In this document: positions 25,801-40,173 of the stretch, piece by piece | Position numbering within the stretch: the stretch's first letter is position 1 | Layout of the letters: each line of letters begins with the position of its first letter | Assembly (NCBI RefSeq): GCF_910589235.1 | Contig: NC_060972.1 | Coordinates: 4,868,899 to 4,932,898, forward strand | Length of the DNA: 64,000 nucleotides | DNA from: Vespa crabro | Lineage: Eukaryota > Arthropoda > Insecta > Hymenoptera > Vespidae | Reading direction: 5' to 3' | Program-made: the position numbers and the translations under genes | The notes under the pieces: model-generated | Database searches by the model: none | Seen by the model: only the letters and a program-made list of their open reading frames with translations | What the model was told of the DNA's origin: nothing

Positions 25801-28800
25801 TGACGTTCCGCTTGTACGCTTTCCAAAGAACCATTTAATCAAGATAATCGTTTAATTCGAATGACGTTTATCCTAGAGAACGAAGAGAAAAAGACACAGA
25901 GAACGTTTATCACAATTCGAGAAACTTTTCGAATATTGCTATTTTATTATGGATAACAATGAGAACGATCTTGTGGATCGTGGGTACGTTACATAGACGC
26001 TTAGATATATCTCGTGCTACCGCTTAATCATGGAAAAATTTGATTAGGATCATAGATCGATTCTTGCCTACGAAGTAGTTGTGCCATCGTGTTGTTCGTT
26101 GCACCGTTAGTGGATATATTCGTCGTGCAAACTTCGCTAATTTCTTGAAACCTGGAAAGTTCAGGCATCGGCTTAGTCGATACTCGTAATTCATTTCCGC
26201 GAGTTTAAGTCCCACCGTATTTAGCCGCAATACGACGGCCAGATTCGATGATACGAGCAGGGTTATAGCACTAGGGCTACCTCTGGGAGACGTAGAAACT
26301 CTGGCGTCTTGGCTATCATCCTTTTTCTGCCTCCTCTTAGAAGTTGAACGGTAATCGGGACTTTCGACGAAATCGAAAGAGAGAAATCTAAAAGTGGAGC
26401 AAGGAAGGAAGAAAGGAAGGAGGGAAAATCGATTTCGACCGACGATGATTCTTTCGTTCCTCGATTCGTGTTTCTTCTTTTTTCCTTTTCTCTTCTTAAC
26501 TCAATTTACTCAGTAGATTTTTCTTTTTATCTCTTGGCCCTGGACTAACTTTTTGGCAATTTATTGATATGTGAAGAAAGAATCTCAAAACTAGACTTAG
26601 TACTCGTAAATAATCGAATAGATGATCACAATCATTTTGTTTCTGATAAGAGAGAACACCTATTACGAAATAATTAGATTAGATAAGAAATTGCTTGCAA
26701 CAAATTGTTATAAATCAGAATAGACTTATGCATTAACGGACGGATTAGGCGATTGTCTTTTTTAAATAATTTTTATAAAATTCTTTAATAACGATACGTT
26801 TGGAAGAGAGTAAAAAGTTTTTCCTTCAGAACGATCATCTTCTCGAGTTTCTACGACCATTAGTTTGGCCGTAGCAATGTTACTTGAGAAACAAATTTTT
26901 AGCAAAATTATTTGTAAGAAATTATTTAGAAACAAATTGTCAGATATGAAAATTTATTCCAATTAGATATGTGGATCAGGCAATTTTCCTTTTTAAAAAC
27001 TTGGTTGTACAGATTTTTTATTTATGACAAATTGTTTATAACAAATTGTTTATAACAAATTATTTATAACGAATCGCTTATAAACGAGAGTAAACTTACG
27101 GATAAGGCGCTTTTATTTTCTAAATAATTCTTTTTTTTAATTTTTTATTTATAACAAATTGTTTAAATAACAAATTCTTAATTGCAATAGGTTTTGGAGA
27201 TAGTCAAAAGTTTGTCCTTCAAAACGGTCCTTTTCTCGAGTTTCTACGATTATTTCATCAGCCGTAGCGACGAAGAACAATTTCTGGCAAAATTATTGAT
27301 AACAAATTATTTATAATAAATTGTTAGATAATTAAATTTATTTGTAGGCACGTGGAGTAGTCGATTTTCCTTTTTAAAAAATCAAATTGTACAAATTTTT
27401 TATTTATAACAAATTGTTTATAACAAATTATTTATAACAAATTGTTAACAACAATACGTTGAGAAGATAGGAAAAAAATTCCCGTTTAAAACGGTCTTTC
27501 TATCGAGTCTCTACGAGCATTAGTTTCGGAGATATTCCTATGTAAATCTAAAAAGTATTTTCATTAATTCTACATTCATAATTTCTTGAAAGAGGCCATT
27601 GTCCCACTGACCTACATAAATTCCTGGAATTTACGCGACTTACGCACGGTCACGTAACCAGTTTTTCTACTTACTACGTCTAGTACTCTCGTTACTACAC
27701 TCGTCATGCGTATTGAAATTATGAATGGCAATCTTTCGAAGCCGATATCTTTGGAACCAGAAGTCGTAGAGACTTAAAATAAAAACCATTTTAAACGGTA
27801 AAATGTCCTCTTTTTATCTATCCATTTCAATACTGTCGTTCTAATAGAATAAATTTCGTCGATATTTCGTAAATATCCCATTTTATAAACATAGATATTT
27901 ATACGATCCATTTTTACGCTCGATTTATATTACACTTTATACATATTTACTGTCATTTATAAATTTATACATTCTAAAAGCTTTTGACATTCATGATTGA
28001 AATTTGAGGGGAATAATTAAAAAGGTTACACTTCGTAAAGTCCAAAATATAACCTCTCTTTTCACAGAAAAATGTCATTCGATTAAACTGTCTTCGAATA
28101 GTATTCGTTTGGTCGCTTCTTTCCGTTCGACTTTTCTTCTCATACAAAGGAAACATATATTTACTACGACCACCCGGTATGTAGGGAATACGGCAGGAGC
28201 ATCTGCTTGCAACCACCGGCATTGTCACGTTTCTCGTTTCCCCTCGAAAGCCGACGACGATGGTTCTTTCGGCGACGAAGAAAAAGCTCGGACGAACGAT
28301 TACTTTGCCCTCGACTATTCCTTTTAACTTTCTCTTTCTTCGAATGACTCAATTCTCCTTTTCTCCCTCCCCTTACTCTTTCTTTCTCTCATTTAGATTT
28401 CGAAAGAAACGATCTTCCAATTTTCGAAGGTATATCTTATTAGGTACGTTTTATTGATTAAAAGAACTTTCGTTTCTTTTATTGCGAGAGAGTTCCAAAG
28501 TATTCATTTAAAGAGCCAACAGAACCGTCTATTCAGATAAATAATAGCACATGAATATTGTGAAAAATCGTCGTAAAGAAATGGAGAAGTTTTATTGCAT
28601 CGAGTTCATACTCGATCCAGATTCTATGTATATTATTCTAATGCAAGAGTGGTCGTGCGTGTGGTAAATTAATTTAGAGTAACGAATCGATCGATGCTAC
28701 GCAAAGTTTCGTCCCAACTTGTATGGCCAAACATCTGGTGTTTAATTAGTGATATACTAAAATACACAGGACATATTTGCGACTAGATAGTATACATGTA

Positions 28801-29334
28801 GTATTTCGCCGCGAGGAATATCGATAGAGTTCATTATTTATTCGATCAACTCCACATAAAATAATTAAAGAGAATTAGTATGATTTAATACACTATTCAT
28901 TTTTTCTACGATAAAGAGATCATTTCTTTTTGGGTAATACGTGATATTTTACTCCTGACGCATCTAGGACTTACTATTTAATATTAAACAAGGTTCATGT
29001 TTGGCCTTTTACTAGAAATACCAAGCGAATGCCTCACGTTCTTTTCATTTGCAATTGCAACATAGTTGCTCGAGCAAGTTGATATTCCATTGAATTCATC
29101 TCAAATCTCGTTATATTAAATTAGAGGGAATATTTTTTGACTAACCAACCGCATCTCGGTGACGAACGAAATCTTTTCGACGCGATTAGTGGATAGGCGC
29201 AATTGCGCAATTACTTCCAGGCAAATCTACCTTCTTACGATATACTTTGTGGTTTTGGCTCGGTACGAATGCTCTTCTAGAGGACGAAGAACTTTGAATT
29301 CCCGTGAGAACCTGTTGCGGAGTTTTCTCTATTT

Positions 29335-29375
<41 letters not shown>

Positions 29376-32300
29376 CTTCTGTCTTTCTTGCCCCTACCTG
29401 CCCCTCGCTCTCTTCCTTCCTTCCTTCCTTTCTTTTTTTATTTACGAACCGAAAAGTTCAAAATGGAAATGTCGAAAATAATCTCGTTAATTAAATCTTG
29501 AAAAGCTTCACTTTAAAGCTTTTAAATGCGAATCTGAGAAAAGGTCTGTACGTTCTTTTAGAAGAACCATTGAGAAACGAGTTCTATTGTTAACTTTACG
29601 ATTTAAATAGAACTACTTCTTGCAAGTTCGAGTTGGTTCATTAATAAAAACACTTTTCTACGAATGTTACAAACGTAAGCTTGAAAGTCTTGTCTTGATT
29701 GAGTCGAAAAAATGACGAATCGGAGACGATCTCGTTAATTTTTGCATCGAATTTATTTCTTTTTCTACTTTTTGCTCTATCCAACGTGTGGTTCGTTAAC
29801 GAATCATCGCGCTTGTGCGAAAAGTGAAATCAGCGCGGAATATTGGCGAATAATGGAGTATACCATATGGCAGTAACAAATTAATATCAATTTATTATCC
29901 ATGTCTCTCATGTAGCAGGAAGTATTTACAGATATGATATTTACCGAATAAATACCTTCTCTCTCAAAGGCAATGTACCTACATAGAAACATGTGTAGCA
30001 GCCATGATAATAATGCTCGACCAAAGCGTGTAATAAAGGAACGCGTGTATATCGGCGTACTCGTTCAACAACTATTATTCGTTCATTGTTCGTTTCCCGT
30101 CGCGGATATAAAATTTCTTATCGAGGAAAACTTTCATCGTTTTGATGAAAATAGCAAAACTAACGAACACGATGAACGCTATTGACGATCCAAACGGTGC
30201 ACACGTGACTTGTCATTTTTCAACGTATCCACGTAGAAAGAAATTTTTTTTCGTTTACCTCGCGATGACGTCACACGCAATATTATTTTTATTTTCGAGG
30301 ACGAATTTCTAATAATCCTTTTATCGTTCAGCTATTCGAGCGTAGTTTTACGCTTTCATGTTTTCTCAATGAGTTTTTAATAACAAGGACTCATTAATGT
30401 TTCCACGGTTAGATAGTACGTATAGTATCAATGTAGGTTAACTTCCTAAAATATGGAAAGAAGAGAAAAAGGGTGGAAAAAGGGAGGAAAAAAGGGAAAA
30501 TGTGGGAAATAAAAACAGAAGACAGTGAATTTACGTACGTCAATTTGCAGCACACTGAATGAAGCGAGAAATTTTCACTTTCAACGTGTTTACAATAGAA
30601 AACGTCGAGTACGCTGTTACTCGACAGACATATTTACTTTGTGTGTATTACCCATACAAAGCTAATATACCGTTAGGTTGTAGCTATCGATTTTCGAATT
30701 ATGCGATTCTTGGAAGATATTATATTCCATACGCGGATACACATAGACGAGAAATCCTTGCATTCCGTAACTACTTACAAAGGGAATGTGACGCATTGTG
30801 TAATATATCTGAGAATTTCATACCTTTCTTTGTTGATATATCTGATTTACTCGGGGAAGATTTCAATATTGTCTCCCGATGGGAGATCGTTCACGAGCGA
30901 GCCATCCTTCGTAACGTAAGCTCGTTCGATCCCAGACATTTATTATTGTCATCTCCTATGTGGAAAAGAGTCCTAGCGAAAATGAAAGAGAAGGCACGAA
31001 GTCTTTTATTAATGCCTTTATCCGTTCAAATTATTTCAAAAAGTTGAAGAAACGTGAGCTTTATTGAGCTTTATCGAGAGGAAGGAACGTTCGGTTGAGA
31101 TAATAGAGGAGAAATGAAAATGAATAAATATAGTACGTGTTAATATTAATAGAAATAGTTAGTCACAAGTCCCTTGTGACTAACTATAAAAAGGACAGGA
31201 TATTTGCTGTGAAAGTGGACAGTCGTTTGCTGTGGTCCAACGTCGGCGACGTCTAGCGAAGCACGTAAAAGCGTTCTAGCCCGCGGAAAACATGGCGTCA
31301 GCTGCCGCATTTACAGCACGTACGTACCCTACCTACACAACATAGCCACGTGCAGGAGTATCAACTTTTATTGAAAGTATCCATCGACTACCTTTTCGTG
31401 GCCGAGAATACTTCGTTTTGTTCAATGGTACCTCCTCTTTCCATTCTTTGCCACCGCTGTGCTATTTTAGCTTCCCCGACCGTAATTGCCCGTTTACCAC
31501 CGCAAAACTGATAAAATAGTTGGGGCAATAAAGACCATTAGCTTTGATAAATTTCTTTGAATTTCGTGAATTCAACGTCTAACGATACCAGAAAAGAAAG
31601 AGTCATTTCTCCTTTTGCTTTCGTAACAAAACATAATTTTTAACACGTAGATATAATCATTATTTTAGGAATACGTAAAATACCTTTTTTTTTTAACGTT
31701 ACCCTCCCTTACACCCTCCCAATTTAGATCCAACCTAATTTGTTAAACTTTATCACGATGATAATAAATCTTATTTATCTCTCTATTTATTATATCTATC
31801 TATCTCTGTGGTCGTTGGAGCCGGACCATGGCCTATGCGAGCTTTCTTTGGGAGCTTAATCGCGCCAACTTGCGATAACTTCCTACAAGAGTAAGTCCAT
31901 TTAAGCTTCGGGCAGGTCTCTTGAATTAATTAATAATCGCATAGCAAACAAGCTGATTTGGAAAGTTGTTCGAACATAATTCGTCTGAAATAATATACCG
32001 TCACGTTGTAAATTCATATTACTTGGGAGAAGCAGTTTAAATCTTTTCGAAAGGATTAGATATGATAGTTGGCCGAAGAAAAAGCAAAAATGAAGAAGAA
32101 GAAGAAGAAGAAGAAGAAGAAGAAAGGGCTCGACGCTTTTTAAAGAAACTGCATCTCAACGAGAAGTTTTATTCCGTTTTTCTGTCGGCTATCTTTCCGT
32201 TTTCCTTCTCACTCACGCGAAAGCACGTTGAATACACGACGTGTTGGGCCACGATAACTACAGAGCGTAGACTTTAATAAGTAAGCAGTGTTCACGGTGG

Positions 32301-34635
32301 TAAGCAGTTATCGTTCGTACTAATCACAGGTACCCATTGCCTAATATCCTTTAACAGTGAAAAGCCTGTATACATTCCATTAAACACCATTCCACGTTTC
32401 TAGAACGTACTCGTTCTACGATTCATTAATCGAATAGAATATTTCATTTAATTCGATCGATTGGTGTCGACCGTATTGGAAATACGGAGAACTTTGTGTT
32501 CCGTATTAAATTTGCATTGTAAAACCGACGTCGGCGTTGTTTGATCTTCGATCGAGTCAGCTTAGAGAGATATACGGAACGTTTAAAACGTTTAAAAACG
32601 TAATCCACACTGCAGTTCGCTCAATTTATCCTAATTACAAATAGAAAGTCACGCGATATGATCGATAGAGAAATCGAAGCTTTCCCTTACGGTATCGTAC
32701 GCGTTATTCGTGAAAACGGAGGAAAACGTCGAAGCTTGACGAGAACCTGTTGCAAACCGGCGAAACGATTTATACAGGGTGGCTTTCTTCAATGCTATTT
32801 TACCATTATTCTCATCGGGAATGAAGGAATAATCGAAGGAACAAATGCAAAGGAACGATTCTAGTATTCTCAGTTTTTATTAAAAGAAATATCTTCGTTA
32901 GGGACGGTTTATATATTTTTCTCATTCGATTGACACATAAGCATTAACAATAGCAGCGTAAATAATTTTGCAAATACGTATTTGCGTCGTCCCCAGCGAA
33001 TGTGTTAAATATGAATATATTTACGGTTCGTTTGTTGTAAAAAGAAACAGAAATAGTAATCTTTGTAGTCAGATGATTATCATGTCAAAAGAAATATTCT
33101 CTATTCGTTAACGTGTATAGCGTTCGTTAAGGAACACATCCTACGGAATTATTTATCGATTTATTCCGTCCGCTCGATCCTTTCCCTTATTCCTTGGTAG
33201 CAACGGAAAATCGTATCTATTTTAAGGGAAACGTGTTACGAAGGCACACCGGTTGCTATGGTCGTAACGATCATCACGTATAACTTATCAAACAGTAATG
33301 ATATCGTTTGTGTCTTCGAGAAGAGAAAAAATATGGTAAAAACGTAAAAAGTAGGAACAAGTAATAATACCGTTTTGTTTTCTCTTTGATTTTTTCTTTC
33401 TTTATAATCGACGCTTCGTCGATTTTACATATATTTTATTTTCCAAACGATCATCAACAAGAGCTTATATTTCTTCGATCATATAAACTTCGTAAATTCG
33501 CATTTCTCAAGGAAAGGTTGGTCAACTGGCATCGGAAGGATGGAGTATCGTCTCGTAAAAAAGGACGGGTCCCGCGTATGGGAGGTTGCACCTCGCGACT
33601 AAGGAAAAAATCGATCGAGGTCGGAAACAAGGAATTCCCGAAAGGGGATTTCCTTCTGCCCCGCCGAATCCAACTACTACTTTTCTCTCTTTCTCTTTCT
33701 CCCTCTTTCCTCTTTTACAGCCAGCATTCCCGGTTCTCCTCTTTTCATCGTGCTTACTATCCTTCTTTTCTCCTTCATCCATAGCATTTCATCCCTCTCG
33801 TAACCCGCATCGTATGGTAGGAACATTGAACTGGGGATAGAATACACAAGAGAAAGGGAGAGGGAGAGAGGGAGAGACTACTATAATGTAGACAGTACTG
33901 TAATACCCTCAGTTTCGATCATGAAGAACAGTATCGATGTTACCATCGATGGTCAGACTCGTTTTGATTTTCAAAGTTGCACTTTAAACGAATGTATATA
34001 TATATATATATATATATATCTGTGCTTCAACGTGTTTCGTCAGAAGGAAGCTTTAGAGTTGAAATGCGTTAGACGCAAAGTCGAATATAATGTAACTTTC
34101 AGTATGGAATTCCAAAGGACGTAGGTGGTACCAATCGTGAAACGAAAACCAGTACGCTAGGATTGAAATGTTTAGGATGCCAAGTAATGAGCTATGAGAA
34201 ATTTCATTTTAGGATGTCTCTCGTTTATTTTATCAAATTCATATGCCATATGGAATACGTATAATTACTTTCATAGTTATTATTATCTTCAAAATGAAGA
34301 CAATAATCTCTGGAATGGTCGTTTAACGATAATAATAATGGTAACCTTATTGTATAACTTCCCCTACCGGAATCATCGTCATCGCGTAGCGACTCCAGCC
34401 GGTAGCTGGGGAAAGAAAAATATCAGTCACTCTCGACACTCTGCAATTTTCTTTTCCTGATTCTTCTACTTTCTACGCCCGTCCATCTTACGGTCTTCTT
34501 ATATATTATTTCTTATCCTCGCAGGACTGACGTATTAACCATACGTCCTGGCTCCCATCCCCGTGAGAAAAATGGCGCGAACATAGACAATGATATTTCA
34601 TTTTGAGAGCCGATTCGCTCGCTCGGCGTGAATGC

Positions 34636-34696
<61 letters not shown>

Positions 34697-35501
34697 CGTA
34701 AATAATCACTCTAGCAAGCATACTCTCGATGAAACATCATTTCGTTGCGAACGAAAATAGTATTTTACCTTTTCTAATTTTTTATACAAGAAAATCTTTT
34801 GACTCTGATCATATGTTGATCATAAAATGGTCTTAAAAGCATTGAATACAGTTGGTATATATAGACGATTATTGAAATATGACGAGTTTTCATAAACAAA
34901 CTCCCACTAATATTAATGCGAATAGGCATCAAACTAAATACGCACCACCGAACGTAATGACGTATGTACATATATACATACGTGCTGCCATTCATTAATG
35001 CGTTCATTTAAAAGAAAGCTGGCTTGTTATTCTCTACACATACTAGTCTATACGTTTCTCGTGAATTTTGCTGAATAAAAAAAAAAAAAGAAAGAAGAGA
35101 AAGACGATGCGTAAGATAAAAATCTCCTCATCCATGATCATCCTCTTCTATCATCCTAATAACAAAGTTGTAAAAACGAACGTTCGCCATCATTTTTTGT
35201 TATTATTCCAAGAAGGTTTATAAAATTGTAAAGTGAACGACGAAGCGAAATATGAAAAATGCAGAAACGAAAGCCAGTCGATTTTTCGTGGTTCAAATAA
35301 ATAGGGAATTTATTTGTTTCGAGGCAAAAGGGCAAATTGCGTTCATTCCCGCGCACGCGCACGTGCTTACAATTTATCGAATCCAGATATATTTCGCGCG
35401 TTAACAACGCTCAAACGTCAACGGAATACTGTAAACTCGCTAAAAGCGACGTAAATAACTGCGTATGTAAATGGAAGTATGTAATTAAAACGTATAAATC
35501 A

Positions 35502-35541
<40 letters not shown>

Positions 35542-36754
35542 CCATGCCCGGTTCAACAAATATAATGAATAAATAAAATCGTACGTTAATGAAAGACGCA
35601 AGTATATACATGAATTTGTTAGGTTTTTAAAAGAAAATATTTTAGAATCGCAAACGGAACGTACACGTTACTTGACGTTTCCTTTCAATCTTAATTGTTA
35701 ATTTCAAGATTTAATCAGAACAAATGTATAACTTGTAATTGTTTATTCACTTTTCAAGGTTGTACAAATAATTTCTTCTCTATTCAGTAACTTTTTAGTA
35801 GGATTTTTCTTTAATTAGTTAAATACGTTTTCTATGTGTACATCAATATAATAATATTGAATATATTCGAGAGAGTAACGAAATAATAGATTTCTGTTCT
35901 CTTTGAAATAATTTTCCAAAGTGCTCATCCAACTATCACTATTTTACGTTTTGTAATCATTCATTACTTTACGGATTTTCAGCATCTACGCCTTGGAATT
36001 CTCTCTTTCTCTCTCTCTTTCTCGTTGATAGCAACGCTACCATAAATCGACGAGACTTGGAAAATTTTTGCACTTGTATGTGCATAACCGTGTACCGATT
36101 GATTTTCCCTTCCCATCGCATTTCCTCGCCGACCCCTTTCCTTCTCTTCATCGGGCTCGACCTAGACGCGAGCTCGTTTCAAGCTCGTTTCAAGCTCGTT
36201 TCGCATCGCATTTAATCGAAACTCTGATCGGGATATCTGGTGCAAGATACAACGTGGATGGTAGTAAAAAGTTTCAAGGAGTCACGGACGATCCCTAGGA
36301 GACTTAAACGTTTATTCTCTCGTAGTTCGTTAGAGGAAGGTGTAGATGTATAAACGTAGAGATGTAGAGGAAAAAGGAAAAAGATAGAGAGATAGAATCG
36401 TAAAATATCAAGAGAAGGAAGATTTTCATCCTGGCAGCAAGTTTCTCAGCACGCTCGCTTATCACTCTCAGAAATACGCAATCTCTGTAATAACAAATTC
36501 CCTGGGTCGCGTGGTACTGAGCACTAGGTAGACCAAGCAAAGCCAGCCCTACTCCAGCTTCCTCTCCATCATTCGGTCCTGTCACATCGCCCATCCTTGG
36601 AATTTGGGTCATCTGCTTGAGGAGAGCACCGGAACACTGTCGAGAGATGGAAAGACGAGGGGTTGGCGGCTCGAATAAGGGCTGAGGCCTGGGAATAGAA
36701 CGCTTCTAGCTTTTTTCCCTTCCTTTTTCCACTTTCCATCCTTCTCTCTCTCTC

Positions 36755-36809
<55 letters not shown>

Positions 36810-39784
36810 CTTGTATATATATATTTCGAGGTCAGGAATATCGGAGAACTTGCAGGTTACACTGTCTGTCTAATCCGGCAGCTCGTTTCATTAGGCCAAG
36901 GATTTGTCGGCAAGACGATGAATAAGGGCAGAGTGGATACCTCGAAAGCATCCGAGCTGCCCAGTCAATTTTGATATTACTCCTTCTCGAAGATCTGATC
37001 TCTGTGTGTTTACGATACGAAAGCTTAGAAAAAAGCTATGAACCAAGAGTTGTCTCTTTGTGTCTCTCACTCTGTTTTTTTCGATAGGAAAGCCGATACC
37101 GCGTTCAAAGTCGATTTCCCGTAAATCGAAGCGCAATTCTTCTAGCGTGTTACGTTCGTGTGTCTAGCGTTCTCCTCGGAAATAAACTGCGATCGGTTTG
37201 CGAGCGTAAAAGCGACTGCTCTTACTAGGAACTCGTTGTTATTTAAATGAGAAGTCATGTTGCTAGTAGTTCCGATAGTTTGCTAACTCTGTCGCAAACA
37301 TTTTTTTCCGATCGTCGAATAAAAAGAAAGCAAAGCATCATGATTTTTCCAATTTATCTCGAGCGAATTTGACGTTAGCTCGAAAGAATCATAAATCGGC
37401 TTTCATTTTAATGAACGAATATCCGTGATATAGGAAGAATAGAGATTATGATCTATGAGTATGAGCTAAACGCTGAACGTAGCGCATTACGCACACGCTG
37501 AGTCGGTAAAGCGTATAATACGTGAGATGATCTATCGCGTCTCGTTGCGATTGGTAATACTGCAAAATGATTATAACGGGAGCTTATTTATCCCTATTGC
37601 CGACGTGATTAACACGTAATATATTTGACGATGTGTATTTTCATTATCCTTTAAAACCAAGCATATCCAAAAGCGTTGTCCAAATTATATTCGACCTTAA
37701 GAAATACAAGATGTTACAACGTTCGTCATTCATTTATTAAAGAAGCAAATATTTCTTAAATATTTACGTTGAAAAATTCTTAAGTTGAACTTTCTAAAAA
37801 GACGTCTCCCTCGTTCGTAAGCACGGCTTGCGAATGAGAAGAAAGAACAAATCTTATTACCTTTGCTATGTAATTTGGGTTAAATAATTCCATGTTTCAT
37901 CTTATTTAAAAGTTCAAATGTCCAGAAGAAGTGTGCATTTTTAATGCAAACACTTGATACGGTTGAGAGGTGCAAGTACGATGCATTTAAATATAACGCG
38001 TGGATCGCCAAAAGTCGCTATTGCATTAATCCCGTGAGCAGATATATCGTAATTGTATCTCATAAATCCTCATTGCAGATTTAAGCTTCTCTCAAACGTT
38101 GAAATAATTATATCCTACCTACGTCGTATCGTTTTATCACACACGTTTAAAATCGCCATGTAGAAGCTTTTAACTTACGACGAGATAACGTTAACGTTAA
38201 CGTACGTAAATAATTATTTCATCTTCTTACGTAATGTTTTCTATCTTTTCTTATTATTTATAGAACGATGTGTTTATCTTTCGAGATACTCGTAAGAGAT
38301 AAACGCAATTAACACGTAACCATCGTCTTTTTCATTATACTTTTTAAACGTACGATACTCTTAAAATAGTGCGACGCCCTTAAGCCTTTCGAATGTGGCC
38401 ATTGAAAATTTACTTTCTAATGTAAACCTAATTATCTTTCGACCTCTAGTATGAATAATTTATTTTCCAATGTTCCCCTTAGCTTTGCACCGTTATAATT
38501 TTCCAAGTAGTGAATAAAATTACAGTTTCAACGTGTATTACAGTCTCAGTAATAAACGTTAATTACCGATGAAATGAATTTTTTTTTCTTTTTATTGAAA
38601 AAATATTTAAGTCGGTCTAACAAAGAACGTAACGTTTATTTGATCGTAACGAGAAAAATGTTATCAATGATTATCAATGAGCGTCGAGTTAAAATAAGGG
38701 ACGATGATTATATTTCATTGGATTTCTTATGACCTTATTTCTGTTTCAGAATCATTAAGCCCAAATATCGGGCCAATCATCGTCGCTCCCGTTGGAAATC
38801 AAACCGCTGCGGTCGGTCGAGAAGTAGTTTTCTCCTGCAGCGTTCGAAACATCGGAAAGTTCAAGGTAAACGACATAAATGACGCCAAAGAAATCATACC
38901 TATCGGTTTATCCTATATGTCTACGATTCAGCAGCATCCAAATAATCTTTCTGAATCGATAATGTCCCGCCAAATGTAATAGTTCAAAGTAGTTTCGCGC
39001 GAGGAAAACTCGACCATTTGTGAATTTTAACTTTCTGCCGAAGCGTTCGAAAGTTCATGAAAAGAATATTCCTCGAGACGTACATATCTCCTTCATATCG
39101 TGAAAATATTCACCAAGAGAAAAACAAAGAGAAAGATAATAGCGGGGAAAAAGAATATATGAAAATTACAATTGTCGTAGAAACAATATATCTTAGAACA
39201 TTTCGATCCTTCATCAAATTCTTTATAATTCTTCAACTTTAGTTTTGTATATAATATATTAATCTTGTAAAATAATTTTCTATAAAATTGACAGAGAAGT
39301 ATATAAGCAAAATATTTCATGTTTTTTGTTTCAAAGTTTAATTGGAAAAAGATATTTCTTTATAAGCGAATTTTGAATAAGTATTATGACAAAGTGACAA
39401 GTTGATAAGTTTATTTGATTATTTCGTCGATATTCGATTATAAATAATCGTGAAACGCCGAATATATCACCGTTGATATGAAAATTCATTTTCTCCTCTT
39501 GGCAGAAAAATTGAATCGAGGCAAGTGAAAAATCTCGCCACGAATTCCTTCAACGACCTGTCTTTCTTGTCTGTCTCTCTCTCTCTCTCTCGCACTCACT
39601 CTCATTCCCTACCACCACCAGCGTTCTACCACTTAGTCTTCATATCGCGTTTACGTGGCCGCAAGTAGCTCGTTCAAAAGTAAAACGAATCGCGCTGACT
39701 CGGTACGATTTTAACCCTTTGCGGTTTGACGTTCGCGAGTGTGAATGAACGCTTCAAATGGTATATATACTTTTTCTATATGTA

Positions 39785-39831
<47 letters not shown>

Positions 39832-40142
39832 TTTATAAAGTTTCTTTTTTCGGTTTCGAGCAATAGCGCTTGACTCGAATTATTTCCAGCGCGGACCAAT
39901 TTTTCGTTGGTATTTCACCATGACTGTCGAAGCGAGAAATTGAATTATCTTTTATTTCCTTAAGACAACAACGCGTCGTTAACGACGATCCTTTCGATTA
40001 GGATCTATTTGTTCCGCGGAAAGGAAGACGAAGAGAAAAGAGATAAAAAAGGAATAAAGTCGAGGAAGACAGATAGGATAATCGAGAAAAGCAAAGAAAA
40101 GAGAGCAACTATGGAAAGGGGCCAAGCGAATTTTAGAAGAGT

Positions 40143-40173
<31 letters not shown>

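Larger units (their letters stand above)
8376..26689 (+). other. DIP intron 1, 5' part
   Basis: First 18 kb of a 30.4-kb intron. It contains microsatellites (listed separately), a few non-repetitive stretches that may be regulatory (11880-12060, 17030-17280), and no coding exon that I can support on either strand. Open frames at 13519-14192 and 15664-16086 are low-complexity. A small stem (ACGGGC/GCCCGT, 11891-11907) is present. Confidence 0.6.
27802..38749 (+). other. DIP intron 1, 3' part
   Basis: About 11 kb with GA, TA and CA repeats, a 162-codon open frame of unknown status (30559-31047), a perfect hairpin (31155-31187), a small start-codon/donor island (31292-31319) and a candidate regulatory stretch (31800-31965). 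I see no further Ig or DIP exon. Confidence 0.55.

Noticed and set aside
36569..36820. Possible (CA)n/(TA)n regulatory tract in front of a coding frame
   Set aside because: The open frames are translations of the repeat itself; no gene follows.
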